Positions 1 to 11,114 of a DNA stretch of 62,000 nucleotides are shown here, one piece after another. Where the stretch lies: assembly GCF_963678635.1 (NCBI RefSeq), contig NC_087063.1:47424684-47486683 (forward strand), read 5' to 3'. The position numbers were made by a program, and so were the translations under genes. Numbering within the stretch: position 1 is the stretch's first letter; each line of letters opens with the position of its first letter. Source of the stretch: Symsagittifera roscoffensis. Taxonomy: Eukaryota; Xenacoelomorpha; Acoela; Convolutidae. The notes below the pieces were generated by a model. It ran no database searches. It was not told where the DNA came from and was given only the letters and a program-made list of their open reading frames with translations.

Positions 1-600
1 TAGAAGAAGCTCTTTTTCGGCTCCTACAAAGTTTGTTCCGTTGTCCGACCAAATCATTGAGGGTGTTCCTCGCCTAGAAATAAAGCGCTCGATAGCCATC
101 ACACATGAACTTGTGTCCGTGGATGGAACCAACTCAATGTAAATTGCACGAGTCGTTAAGCAAGTAAATAGAAAACCCCAGCGTTTCTCGGAAGATCGAC
201 GAATGGTTACATGAAATGGTCCAAAATAATCGACGCCGCAGTTCGAGAACGGTGGCTGGCGGTAACCTAGACGCTCAGCGGGAAGGTCAGACATCATTGG
301 AGTAACGGTTTTTGCTTTTCGCTTTCTACAGCACACGCAATGTGCTTCAATAGCTCGTAGCGCAGATCTTAAGCGTAGTACAACAAATTGCTGATGAATG
401 ACGGAATGAAGGTAGTCGACTGACTGATGTTCGTGCTTAATGTGATAAAAACGGAGAAACAATCGGATTAGGCGATGGCGGCTATCCAAAATTATTGGAT
501 GGCGAGTTTCAAATGCGGTTGCAGAGAGACGTTGGATACGGCCGGTAGATCCAATTAAACCGTCCGGCCCCATAAAAGGCGAATACGATGATATACGGCT
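1..600 (-). pseudogene. BEL/Pao integrase: zinc-binding domain and first half of the catalytic core
   Basis: The minus-strand reading is open from about 600 down to 1. It shows an H-x3-H pair (HIKHEH) followed by a CVCC cluster, which forms the HHCC zinc-binding domain. The core follows, with the first catalytic Asp in GVDYFGPF and the second in WSDNGTNF. The third residue (Glu) of the DDE triad would lie beyond the left edge. In a complete element this protein joins the cDNA to host DNA. The segment itself shows no stop, but upstream parts of the polyprotein are broken. The assignment to BEL rather than gypsy rests on the neighbouring RNase H and gag regions. Confidence 0.88.
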
Positions 601-814
601 TGATGTTTTTCACATATTTTCCAGCTACTAATAGTTATACTTTCAGCTGGGAATGACTCTAACTGCGAAAGTTGCAAAAGTTTTTCCTCTGAAATGACAA
701 GTTCTGTTGGATCAATTATGGCTTATCTGCTGATCTGAAATGTCTATGCTTAGGTGAAAGTTTCAACATATATGCGACCAGTCGCTTTATTTCGGAGAAC
801 GAGCTATACTCTTC

Positions 815-1822
815 TCAAGGGAAGATAAAGTCAGTCGAAACTGCAGTGCACGGAAAACTGGAAGAGACCTCTAAACCCTCATTTAGATCGTAGAACGGAC
901 CATCCAGGCGAATTTTGTCAGTAACTTCCCTATTTGGATTGAAAGGCCAATCAGAAATTTTCAAAAAGGAAGGGCCGTTTACCCAACTGCTTTGCTTGAG
1001 GGAATCAGCAGTAATACCTCTAGTTCCTGTGTCAGCGGGGTTGTCTCCAGTCAAAACATGGAACCATTGGTCAATTGATGTTGACTCCAGAATCTAGGCT
1101 ACTCGGTTGGCTACAAAGACGGGATGTTTGCTTGTCGAATTCAACAACTGAAGGACTGTTGTGCTGTCAGTCCACATGAACACTTTGGAAATACTAAGTG
1201 TCAGAGCTTTCTCGATATCATCCTTTAGGCGACTAGCAAGAAGTGCAGCCTGAAGCTCCAACTTCGGAATTGAAAGCATCTTCATCGGGGCTACTCTTGC
1301 TTTACCGAAGACAAATGCTAGTTGAAATTTGGAATAGGCGTTTTTCTGAGCTCGAAGGAATGCTACAGAACAGAAAACGTCTAATGAGCTATCACCGAAC
1401 ATGTGCAGCTCAACCTCATCTACTAGGAAGTCAAAATAGCAACGAGGTATTTTGAGCTGCCCTAAAACTGGAAAGCCAGAGTGCCATTCAGTGAATCTGC
1501 GGCACAACTCAATTGGCAGTGGGTCGTCCCACTGTTGGCCACTCAATCTCCAGATATCTTTCAGTAGCAAACGTGCGCGTACGGTGTACGGGGCGACAAG
1601 GCCTATGGGGTCGAACACGGAGGACACAAAACTAAGGACCGATCGCTGCGTAACAGAGTCTTTGAGTTCGCGGTTGACTCCTCTGCTCACAACCAACGTA
1701 TCGGTGACGTGGTTCCATTTGAGACCGAGAACATGCGATCCGGTTTCCGGATTAATCGCAGCGGTAATAATTTCCTTACTGTTGTTAGCGCTGGTCTTAG
1801 GGAGATTTAGTTTCGAAGACAA
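815..1822 (-). pseudogene. BEL/Pao pol: RT-RNase H region (Peptidase_A17-type) and linker
   Basis: Two blocks, 1094-1822 (242 aa) and 815-1054, are parts of one domain order. The first carries the BEL signature SSVFDPIGLVAPYTVRARLL and the RNase H-like elements MFGDSSLDVFCSVAF (first Asp), SIPKLELQAALLASRL (Glu) and MWTDSTTVLQ (Asp). The second carries NPADTGTRG, the usual end of this region before the integrase linker. Pfam calls this segment Pao retrotransposon peptidase, although it covers the RT thumb and RNase H. The frame breaks near 1055-1094. Positions 600-815 look like degenerate linker. Confidence 0.85.
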
Positions 1823-1854
1823 ATTGGGAACGTTGCTAACTTAAGCAGTTCAAC

Positions 1855-2752
1855 TAAACTGCGACTTAACATTAAAGCAGTTTCTGGGTTTTTCACAGAC
1901 TCAAGGAAGTCATCCATGTAAAAATTGTTTAGCACGGCATAAGCGGCATCGGGGTATCGATCTTGGTTATCGACGGCTGTTCGGCGTAGAGCATAGTTAG
2001 CACATGTCGGAGAATCTTTCGCTCCAAATATATGCCTTGAAATACACTCACATCTGATGTGGGGCCCTCCCGCCGCAAAAAACGCAAGGAACGTTGATCG
2101 CTTTCTAGTAAGCCGACCAGTATAAACATGCCATCGATATCTGCGGAAATTGCGTATTTGTGCTCTCGGAAGCGCGTTGAAACGAATAAAAGGTTCTGAA
2201 GCAGATCGACAGGAAGGGAGTTATTCAATGATTTGCCGTGGAACTTAGAAGCACCGTTTAAAAAGCGCCGAGCTTTGCCGGGTTTGTTCGGATTTAAAAC
2301 AGGGTGGTGCGGTACGTACAATTCTCGGTCTGAACGGTTTTTGAGTCGTGAGGGCTAACCGGGACTACGAAACCCTTCTCGAGATCACTTCGGCTATCTG
2401 ATGCGTATTGAGTTTTCAGGTTTAAATCTTTCTCTAGACGCTTTTCAGGAGACTTAAACTGGACCAATGAAGTGTAAAAGTTATCGGGAAGATGAATGTT
2501 GTCGTCAAACCAGAGCATTCCGACAACATAACGGCTGTCATCATGAATCGTGGTAGAGTCAAGAACTTTTTGTGCACGTTTATCGGCTGAGGAACGGGGA
2601 TCAGCTTGCTTAAACGTGCCATAAGACTCTAGCTCGTACCATTTCTTCACTTGGTCAGCAAGTTCTACGTCTTCAACATTGCACTTGAAAGTGGTGGCTC
2701 GAACACCAATTGGTGATGGGAGTGGGCCACTGAGAACCCAGCCAATGGGCAT
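1855..2752 (-). pseudogene. BEL/Pao reverse transcriptase
   Basis: Blocks at 2294-2752 and 1929-2321 are joined by a frameshift around 2300-2320. Further minus-strand sequence at about 1855-1925 contains FYMDDFLES, the YMDD catalytic box. The RT shows HHPVLNPNKPGKARR (the fingers region, typically HPV followed by K.RRV), ISADIDGMF (the first catalytic Asp motif, with F for Y) and a SLRFL motif. The N-terminal part includes PIGWVLSGPLPS and MLWFDD, which BEL proteins carry between protease and RT. The frame is broken at least twice, so no functional polymerase is encoded. Confidence 0.85.
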
Positions 2753-3073
2753 AAGGACAGCGACAGGAGTATTTTGATTTTGTCCTTGGAAGTATGCGAG
2801 AGGCTTGATTGCATGAAAGACATCCTACCCTAATATCATCTCAACGTCGGAGTAGTTGTAGACAATAGTTTTAATTGGCTGCAGATGTGGAAACCTGTCT
2901 TGGAGAATAGGAACGTCAATGGTTTCGGAACCAACGCTCAAGCTGTCTTTCACAAACGGCGTAACCCTAAACGAGTATTCGGCAAAAACATTCACTTCGT
3001 TTTGTTGCGTGGGAACGGATTCCGTCGAATTGAAGCCGTTTACCAGAATATCTAGCTTTTGGCCAGTTATATT
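2753..3073 (-). pseudogene. BEL/Pao aspartic protease remainder
   Basis: This 320-bp gap between recognisable blocks reads in pieces on the minus strand as the C-terminal half of the BEL protease. It includes a segment around EMILG, then a stop where Gln is expected (CAG to TAG, near 2835), then DVFHAIKPLAYFQG. The active-site part lies in the end of the preceding gag block (VICDSCCTHTWVS). It is assigned by position and by these motifs only. Confidence 0.6.
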
Positions 3074-4201
3074 TTAACGCTGTGCTAGGCCCGCCGAGAC
3101 CCATGTGTGGGTACAACAAGAATCGCATATTACAAGAGCAGTGGTCACGTCTGTGTGTGAACTTATTTCCAATTGAAGCACAGGAAGGAGTCCCGTTAGT
3201 TTCTTGTAAGAAGGTGAACCGGCTACGCTCGATGACGAAGTTTGCGGCTTATTCCGGTTCGGCGGGGTGGTACTGTTTGAATTTGAATGGCTTGCGTTAT
3301 TGCTATTGTTCAACTCTTGGTTTGCAGATCTTACGCTGAAACCTTTCTCAGCACCATGCAACAAGACATTATGGGTGCTTTCACAACCAGGCTTAGTGCA
3401 TTTGCGGGCTTTAGGGCATTTTCGGAACATATGGTCAGGTTGAAAGCAAGCAAAACACAACCTATTTTGAGCGGAGAATTGAGCTCGTTGAGTTGGGGTC
3501 TTTTCCTTAAACACAGAACAACTCCAGAGTGGGTGTTTACCCTTGCACTGGAGGCACGGAGCATAAAATGATTTTTCAACTTTTGAAGCAGCGGCAAAAA
3601 CTTTTGTAGGTGGTTTATGGAAACCAGTCTTTGGAGTCTCCTGAGGTCGTGACTTATTCTGACTCACACGCACAAGTTCATGTGCCTCAGCCTTGTCGCG
3701 GAGCCAATCAATAAAATATAAAACGGTGGGCTGTCTCCAACATTTCTTTACAGAGTGGAGAGACCACGACTCTTTCGTATTTGTAGGCAATTTTGAAATT
3801 ACTTGATTCAAAACGGATGTACTCTTCAAGTCGTACTCATATCCTAACGATTTTAAAACAGCGACAAGACTGGATATACAGGAAGCGAAACTGATATTGT
3901 TTTCTGAATTGTGCATTTTGAGAGGTCGAAAATTCGAAAGTTTTTCAAGATGAGCTGCCACAATCGTCTGTGGTTGCCCAAATTTCCTCTCTAGAGTTTT
4001 CAAAGCGTCCTTGTAGAATACACCACTGTAAGCGAATTCGGCAATTGCATTCTTCGCTTTGCCTGAAACGATAGTTTTGAGATATGTCAGTTTGACATCA
4101 TCACTTAAAACCTTTGCATCGATTGAACTTTTGAACTGACCGAACCATTCAGGCCACTGCAATGGATTTCCGTCGAAAGAAGACAGTTTCCACTCAGGCA
4201 A
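3074..4201 (-). pseudogene. BEL/Pao gag core, zinc region and protease start
   Basis: This 375-aa block begins with the DUF1759-like gag core (LSSFDGNPLQWPEWFGQF, then KAKNAIAEFAYSG). It continues through a Cys/His-rich region (CLQCKGKHPLWSC, LCFACFQPDHMFRKC, then CTKPGC with a downstream His), and a Ser/Asn-rich spacer. It ends in the protease active-site region VICDSCCTHTWVS. Gag packages the element RNA and the zinc clusters bind nucleic acid. The block stops at 3074, inside the protease. Order and spacing match BEL gag-pol polyproteins, which are normally read as one frame. Confidence 0.9.
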
Positions 4202-4340
4202 GGGGCCTTTCTAGCTCAGTGTCAAGATTTCAGCTAGATCTTGATTTGTCATTGGTTTACTGCCCGAGGATGTAAATGGGCCATATTGTTTGTTCTCATT
4301 TGTAAAGGCGCCATCAGCGGTTTTGAATAGATAGCGGCGT

Positions 4341-5456
4341 CTAAAGTTTTAGGATCACCAACAAAAAAAGTTGTTCTTCCGCTAGAGAACGGTTGAACAT
4401 TCGATGGCTGTGAGACTTAATAAGAGTTAGGGAAGAAGGTGACTGTTGGAGGATTGAGAGGACTAACGTTAGTTGGTAAAAACGGTTGGTACACAAAATT
4501 TGTAGAATTACTTGGGAAAAAGGTTTGTTGAGCAATGGGCATTGAGCTCGTCGGGATATTAGAATGATGAAAACTACTCAGCATCAAAGGGTTGTAGTTG
4601 TATAGGTTGGTCAAAAGTAGCTGTTCCTGTGAATCATACGTACTGTTTACATTTGGATTTGGCAAGCTGACACTTGTATTTGATGTATGAGGGACGTTAA
4701 CACTCTGTGAGTTTATACACGGGGTTTCGAAATAATTAACATTTGGATGAGAGTTAATAATCATCGTCAGATTTCTACTGAAAGGCGGTTCAAAACTTGA
4801 AAATGACAAGATCTCGGAAGCTGGTTCCAGATTGACACTTTGGACTGGCGCCACGGGCTGAACTATCTCCTGAGTTGGGAATTGAGTGTTCACCCAACTT
4901 CTTGGCCTGTCTTCCTACGTTTGGTTTTCCTGAACGGCCATTGCCAGTTTCGATCTGCTACGACGAAGTTCACAAGTTTCAGAGGCGTTTTCCAGATATC
5001 CAGTCTCTTCGATAGTTGCTTCGGCTAGCTTTTGACGGCTTTCCTCTACAACCACATCAAGATCAAGTTGACCCTTCATCGACTGAATCTGGATTTCTTG
5101 CTTTTTCAAACGAATTTTTTGGTTTTATATTCTTTTAAAATTTCAATCAGACTTTCTGGTGTAAGTGAGTTATTGTTGTTTGATCTATGCTTGCTCAATG
5201 AACTATTTATAACATCGTGCCAAATTATGAAGTTTTTCTCTATCATACATTTTGCGGAATTGCTTAAATGATATTGAACAGTATTTTGCCGGTTATTTGC
5301 ATTCAAATTAAAGCTTAAACCTGGAACCGCTTTAAAAGTGTCGTCGAGGCGTTTTTGTAGAGTTAATGGCAATGTATTTACGGAGTGATGGAGAGAACTC
5401 GCACCAATAATAAACACCATTGAGAGTGATAAGCGATACGATTGTTTTAATGGCAA
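4341..5456 (-). pseudogene. BEL/Pao gag N-terminal region, frameshifted
   Basis: Three minus-strand blocks (5106-5456, 4915-5109, 4417-4893) follow one another in different frames. They look like a single gag N-terminus: a small helical part, a charged coiled-coil-like stretch (KKQEIQIQSMKGQLDLDV) and a Ser/Asn/Pro-rich linker. The first frameshift falls at an A-run near 5108-5120, a common indel site. The block beginning at 5109 opens with TTG, not ATG, which supports its being a continuation. Assignment is by context; this part of BEL gag is poorly conserved. Confidence 0.6.
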
Positions 5457-5464
5457 TCAATTTG

Positions 5465-5600
5465 AGGAGTCTGTTGATGTAAAATCGTAACATAGAAATG
5501 AAAAAAAAGAAGAAAAAAAATATCACGATAATAGCTTTAAGAACCCTTAGCTGAGGGTTTTGTAAGGTTTTGCTAAGGCTTCGATTCAGTACTATTTAAG
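5465..5600. other. Spacer between BEL and LINE
   Basis: This is A/T-rich sequence with a poly-A run near 5498-5520. It could hold remains of the BEL 5' LTR or leader, or the LINE 3' tail. I see no gene and no inverted or direct repeats that would delimit an LTR. Confidence 0.4.
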
Positions 5601-7660
5601 TTGACGCGTACGGTTTATCGGTTAACTTGCATGAAAATTGGTTGTTTGAAGGTTTCTGTAGTTTGAAGATTTTTGATCCTGGTAACGTATTCAAGCTTAG
5701 AGATATTCTCCCGACTTTTTTTAAGCAAATGTTCAATGTCAGGTTCGAACTTACGTTCGAGAGTATGTCTGATGTTCTGAATAAAACCATTAATGTTTAC
5801 AGTAGGATGCGCAGCTCGATGCTACTGGTAGCACCTGAAAAGAAACTGTTTACTAAGCTTTTCATTGTGTTTTTAAACGGTATTATTTTAACCTCGTCAT
5901 TTAAATGTGTTATTTCACTCTTTCTTAAACATCCCTTAGTTAATTTCAGAGCGATGTTTTGTTTTATTTGTAAACATTGCCAGTTGATCTAATTAGGTGT
6001 GGGGCTCCAAATTAGAGCTGCGTAGCTGAGGGCATTCCTTCCAATTGCCTTGTAAGTTACACTGAGTGATTCTTTGGAGCGTTGCCAGCAAGTTTTTTAA
6101 AAATATTATTTTTTGCAGTTTGTCACAGCTCTTAGTGCATTGTTTGCTAATATTCTGTTGGTTGTCAAATGTTATTTTTAGAATTTTTAGATGAGAGTAA
6201 GTAAGAGGTAGGTTAGTTCCGTCAACCATAAAATTTGGTTTTAAAAAATCCATTGGTCCAAGTTGAGAACATTGATGTTGTGGACCTATTTTTGAGTAGT
6301 GAGAAGTTTCTGCCTGTTAGCCAGGTGTTGAGTTTGTTAAGGTGTGGATTCATGTTGCCTTCTAAGTCATTTGTAATAGGCCCTGGTGTTGTTAGAGTTG
6401 TCACAAGTGGTCACTTTGATGTTATCAATCTCTGGTAGAGTCATTTGTGACAGATAGAAATAAACAGGACCGGTGATAGCACACCTTGTTTCACCTGCCT
6501 TCATTGTGTCTCCATAATTGTGTCTACCTCGCATGTAGGCAAGAAACCAATTTTTGGTGGTATTGAAAAGATTCGAGCTGGCAATGTCGTTGAGCAGTTG
6601 GTGGTGATCAACAGTTTTAAAATGCTGCACTGAAATCAAGAACAATCATTGGTGTTCTTTGAGATGTTTTGGCTTGGTTCAAACCCGCTTTTATGTAGAA
6701 AAATATACAATTAAGGGCAGTAGTAAACAATCTTTATTTTCTGAAAACGTGTTGATTTTCCTGAAAGTTAACAATAAAAACGATTTCGAGCAAAAGTCGA
6801 TGAGTTTTGCCACTGGAGAGGGCAGTGCAATTGGTCGGTAGCTCTTAGCTTGCTCTTGTTCTCTACCAGGTTTAACCAGGGGTACTACTCTTTCCCCTTT
6901 CCAGTTTTAGGTATGTTTGCAGTTCTCAATGATAGGCTTATCAACTTGCTGTGGTATTTAATAGCTTGTATTCAAAGAACATATAAATTAATTGGAGCGA
7001 TGTTATCAGTAGCAAGTGCTTTTCCTTACTTACTGACTTTATTGCTTCTTCCACCATTTCAACTGAAATTGTCACATCTTTTATTGCTGATTGTTTGATT
7101 TGACGAATAACAGCCGTTTTTTCTTTTTTGTTCTTGTTTGGGTGAGGAGGGAATTGTTGGTTGAAAGTTTAACCGGTTTTTCATGTGGTGTGAATGGGTT
7201 CGTTGTCAAAGATATTAGGTGTGTTTTTTGGAGTTCTATGTTGCCAAGAAACTCAATTCGTTTTATTCTTTTGTTATCTTCAACTAGTTTGTTGATTTTC
7301 TTAGTTCGTTTTTTGCGGTATCCGTGTGTTGTTTTTAAAAACGTCCTTTATTTTGTAGCGTTTAATAGCTTCGATTGGAAATTTCAACTTTGCCTCTTCA
7401 ACTCATCCTTGAGGTAAATGTCTGAAATTTTCTCGCCTTCTATAGTTGATTTGAGTACAGCCAATTTTTTGAAATGCTTTCTGGCTCTCAGTACGAAAAC
7501 TTTTTTGTCCGTTTTCTATGTTTTGATGTATGTTTTCTTAGTTGCCTTTGTAGTTTGAATTTCGCAGGTTATTTCCTGAGTGATGGATGAATGGTCTGAT
7601 CCCAGTCTGTTGCCACGACACCAATTTGTGGTCATGTTTGGTCGTCAAAGTCAAGCTTGT
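5600..7660 (-). pseudogene. 5'-truncated LINE (jockey/CR1-like) ORF2: endonuclease end, RT and tail
   Basis: On the minus strand, pieces in several frames follow the order of a non-LTR ORF2. The end of an APE-type endonuclease shows LGSDHSSIT (the SDH motif, about 7580-7605). A linker follows, then EMVEEAIKSVSKEKAL, then SYRPIALPSPVAKL (RT fingers, near 6800-6850), then TVDHHQLLNDIASSNLF (RT, 6367-6645), WLTGRNFSLLKNRSTTSMF and LKILKITFD (palm/thumb, 6000-6404), then a YAALIWSP tail. The expected YADD box near 6400 is not readable. At least six frame breaks and internal stops mark an old, dead copy. A host source gene is excluded by the RT motifs. Confidence 0.8.
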
Positions 7661-7699
7661 AAAACCAGTGTTTATGAATAAAATTGATGATAATGTGAG

Positions 7700-8265
7700 G
7701 TGGGGGGAAAAAGAGCCAGGCCTTCATACAATTTTTTGCAGCCTTCATAGACTTTTTGCCGTAACACATCGTTGCCTTTTACTTGAAACAAATCTTCATA
7801 CTTAATATGGCTTTTTACCTGCTTTAAACCTGAATCTTCATACATATTGATGCTTTTTTATGAAATTAACTCGATTTTCTTACATAATAAGGCCTTTTAC
7901 CAAGATTTAACTTCGTTCTTCCTGCATTTTGTGACCGTTTACCTGAAAAAAAACCCAATCTTCATACATATTGTGGCCTCTTACCTCGAATAAACTCCTG
8001 TCTCCACAGATAGTGTGGCCTCTTATCTCAAACATACCTCAATTTTCATTCATATTGTAGCCTTTTACCTGAAAAAAAACTCAATCTTCATACACACTGT
8101 GGCTTTTTACTAATGACTAATCTCATTCTTCTTACATAATGTGGCCTACTATATGAAATAAATCCCATTCTTCATAAACCTCAATCTTTGTTCTTAATTT
8201 GGCCTTTCAACTGAAATTAAACTCAATCTTCATATATACTGCGGCCCTTTACTTTGAATAAACTG
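7700..8265. repeat. Diverged tandem repeat, about 45-bp unit
   Basis: About eleven to twelve imperfect units follow the pattern CTTCATACATATTGTGGCC, then TTTTACCTGAAATAAACTCA. They recur at roughly 45-50 bp spacing (for example near 7795, 7842, 7955, 8050, 8086 and 8230). Units differ by many substitutions and small indels, so the array is old. It lies between the truncated 5' end of the LINE and the AT-rich gypsy element. It could be a satellite, or the repeated 5' UTR of the LINE. Confidence 0.75.
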
Positions 8266-8376
8266 GAACCAGATATAAACTATATTCTTTGGTTATACAT
8301 TGGATATTTTATCAATATAAAATATTTAATATTAACCAATCACGATCCATCTAACTAACAATCCAATTATTTGTAA

Positions 8377-8404
8377 GTGCTGAAATTACTTGTAATTTCA
8401 GCAC
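8377..8404. repeat. Perfect 13-bp inverted repeat with 2-nt loop
   Basis: GTGCTGAAATTAC (8377-8389) is followed by TT and its exact reverse complement GTAATTTCAGCAC (8392-8404). It lies in the presumed LTR/leader of the AT-rich gypsy element and could be an RNA hairpin or a protein-binding palindrome. Confidence 0.9.
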
Positions 8405-9356
8405 CAGAGATATTTGAATTTAACTTAGAAATTAGTAACCTCTCCAAGAGAACTTAAGCGTTCGCAATAAGCCAGTATAGTCTAGATCTATTGAGCCTAG
8501 CAGAGACTAGTTAACACCCTGAGACTAGTAGATATAAGAGTAAGATTGGGATCAGTATTAGACTAAGAAGTTGCACGAATCTATCCGGCCGAAAATAAGA
8601 TAGCGTGACGAGCAGACGGTGTACCCTATCCGAAATTACTCTATGAGTTACACCTCGAACCTAACGCATCTGGTGCGACCATAAGTATCGATCAAGACCT
8701 TAAAAACAAATTAGTTTAGAACTAACAGATAAGATTAGAATTAGACAAAAATATTATCAAAATGTTACATGATAATAACCTAACTGAAATGTCTCTACGA
8801 CTCAATAGATCAGAACCGCTATTCCGCACAATAATAGAACTACCAGGCATTGGAAGAAGATCTCGGACAAGAGACGTTCTACGACTACGAAGAAACTTAC
8901 CATTAAGTTTCATGGTCGTACAGCGAAAGCCAGACCAAACTTTTATATCTAGGATTTTAATAGCAAAGAATTTAGAGTTTCATTTGCAAACATAGAACCC
9001 TTGAAGGAAATCTTCAATGATTACTACAGGCGCTAAATCCTATATACTATTGTACAATAATGATTTATAAAAACATCTCAAACCCTTCCCTCTAAATCTG
9101 CAGTAAAATTGAATAAGATATCTGAAAAATATATTTATTGAAAGAAAAAATAAAAATTAGTTGACATGATCATTAATTATTAGTATATAAAAATCATCCT
9201 GGCATCCCCAGCTTAATCGCCTAAACATAATAGCAAACATTTAAACCACTAAAATAATCAAACACTAAAATTTTTATCCAATAAATTTAAATTATCTTTA
9301 AAACCTTATCTAAATTTTTATCCTTCTTTCATCTCATTTTATTCAATCTTAAACCA

Positions 9357-9456
9357 GATCATCAAGGCTTCCCTTGGATCTCCATTAAAAATTAAACTAA
9401 ATCCATTTTATATTGTTAAACATTATATACCGATCATCAAGGGCTATCCTTGGATC
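9357..9456. repeat. Two similar small hairpins 75 bp apart
   Basis: GATCATCAAGG, a short loop, then CCTTGGATC occurs at 9357-9380 and again at 9432-9456 with a changed loop. Each can fold on itself (CAAGG with CCTTG, GAT with ATC). The pair lies in the leader of the AT-rich element. Confidence 0.7.
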
Positions 9457-9974
9457 AAAAAAGAACAATTGTGTTCTCCCCACACAATAATAAAGTGTCT
9501 AACGACCTCAAACGTCGATTCACACCCCAACCCTTTTTAAAAGACCCAGGACTAATAGAAATTTTTCAAACACACTAAAAATTCAAATTAAGCTAAACAG
9601 TGAAGAACTTCGGTTATTCATCCTTCACTTAATCACCCCTCTTACCTGACCCAGGCTAAACTTTAAATCTTAGTAAGTGTTAAAATAGTACCTAACGAAA
9701 TACCTGTGTTCTAATTATACCTGAACCTTGTGGATCGATTTACTATTCTCCAACCCTTGAACACAATCACTACCCCTAAGTAAGATTAAGTTAGTTAACA
9801 CCTTAACTTAGAATAGCCACGAGGAAGTAAAAATCATTCTTCGGAATCGATATACATTTTCTCTCCAACCCTACATAAAAGAACCAAGTTAGGCTAACCA
9901 AAAAATAGTAAGGACTAACAGTCTAGGATTTTAAAATCACTAATAAAAAACTTGCACCCCTCATCCTAAACTTT

Positions 9975-10436
9975 ATGTCACTGAACAATTTAGGAAATAA
10001 AGAAACAATCGTACTACACAATTGTGAATTAAATAACGAAACAAACGATCTTGTAATTACACCGCATAAACAACCAATCGGATATATTCGCACAAAACGT
10101 CGAACAATAAAAAGAAAAATTTTACGCTAGCAAAGACAAATTACACGAAAAAGATTTTCAAAGCGTAGAAACGCAGTCTCCGAATCAGAAGTCAGCGATT
10201 TAGATGCACTCTACAAACTAAAAAATACAGTAAATAAAAATTACCCAGTTCATGATCAATTATATTTTTCCGATTCAGAAGCTACATCACATTCATCAAA
10301 ACAAGGAAAAAGAAGAATAAAAAAGATATGCAAAAATAAACCAGTACGTTTATACAGTTGGAACCAACCAATCAGACAGATTGAACATTACGCATTGACA
10401 GTCATAAAACGAAAAAATGAGTCAAAGCCCAAGTGA
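9975..10436 (+). pseudogene. Small basic ORF upstream of gag in the AT-rich element
   Basis: From ATG at 9975 the frame is open to TGA at 10434-10436, except for one TAG at 10128. The product (153 codons) is rich in Lys and Arg, with clusters such as RTKRRTIKRK, and ends NESKPK. It overlaps the start of the next ORF (ATG 10417) by about 20 nt in another frame. I do not recognise a family. A basic small protein before gag could be an RNA-binding accessory or a gag N-terminal extension. The single in-frame stop suggests one inactivating change. Confidence 0.5.
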
Positions 10437-11114
10437 CGAAAGTCCAGACAAAGACTCTGTGTTCCCATTTATCATCATTTCACTCACTGAAGCCGGAGGA
10501 CAAACAAAATTTTGTCATAATCTAATCGCAAATTTATTTGAACAAGGAATTAGCCCATGTAAAGCAGAATTCCCAGAAATAAAAATCAAAAGGCAAATTG
10601 TCGATAAGTACATAAAAGGAATATGTAACTTAACACAACATAATGGAATTTAGACCATAGAACTCAAGGCAACAAGAAACTTTCATGGCAAATATGTTAT
10701 CCAAACAGATGATGTCGATAAGGAATTTTCAAAAGTATTCACAGAATACATTAAAAACATACAAGATCAAAGTTCACAGAGAGCAAACTCAATTTTCACT
10801 AACGATGTTTTTGCAATAATATATAATTATTTATCTTTACTAGAAAAGAAAGAAACCGAAAGCACATCACCGGTTCAAACATCAAGACACACAAATGTAA
10901 GAAATGAAATTGCCGCATTCTCAGCATTTTTAAACACAATCCGTGAAAATTTTTCAAATAACGAAACTTCACCAAATGTTAAACACAATTTACAGAAAAT
11001 TTTAGCATGGTTTATAATAGACTATTTTACCCACAATATAGATTTAATTGCACAAGCCAGAAAAGTTTTAGACCCCAGAGTACAAATGACGACACTGTCA
11101 TTGCCGAACAATTA
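10417..11114 (+). pseudogene. Second 5' ORF of the AT-rich element, with one internal stop
   Basis: The frame starting MSQSPSDESPDKDS is open to TAG at 10651. It then continues in the same frame to TAG at about 11112, giving about 230 codons with one nonsense change. It includes a hydrophobic start (VFPFIIISLTEAGG) and a helical part. The reading then appears to shift into the block at 11007-11423. No domain is recognised. By position it is an N-terminal part of gag or a separate ORF. Confidence 0.5.

Larger units (their letters stand above)
1..5456 (-). mobile_element. Decayed BEL/Pao LTR retrotransposon, truncated at the left edge
   Basis: Read on the minus strand, the region gives the usual BEL/Pao order: gag N-terminal coiled coil, gag core, Cys-rich zinc region, protease, RT with YMDD, RNase H, HHCC integrase and integrase core. 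The integrase runs off position 1, so the C-terminal part and the downstream LTR lie outside the window. Several stops and frameshifts break the polyprotein (around 4202-4340, at 3074, 2835 and 2294-2321), so this copy is not autonomous. No LTR could be delimited on the 5465-5600 side. The next recognisable sequence there is a LINE in the same orientation. Confidence 0.9.
8266..9974 (+). other. Non-coding 5' part (LTR and/or leader) of the AT-rich element
   Basis: No ORF of interest lies here; the small ORFs at 8722-8995 are shadows of each other on opposite strands. The stretch holds a perfect 13-bp hairpin at 8377-8404 and two similar small hairpins near 9357 and 9432. It also has several CCAACCCT motifs (near 9528, 9751 and 9868). 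It is presumed to contain the 5' LTR. No matching 3' copy is present in the window, so the LTR ends cannot be placed. Confidence 0.5.

Noticed and set aside
5627-5992. Plus-strand 121-aa ORF as a gene
   Set aside because: The minus strand reads as the LINE RT tail (YAALIWSP followed by a LINE-type C-terminus). The plus ORF is its shadow.
7091-7417. Hydrophobic 108-aa plus-strand ORF that resembles a membrane protein
   Set aside because: Antisense to the Lys/Asn-rich LINE linker; reverse complements of A-rich coding sequence look hydrophobic.
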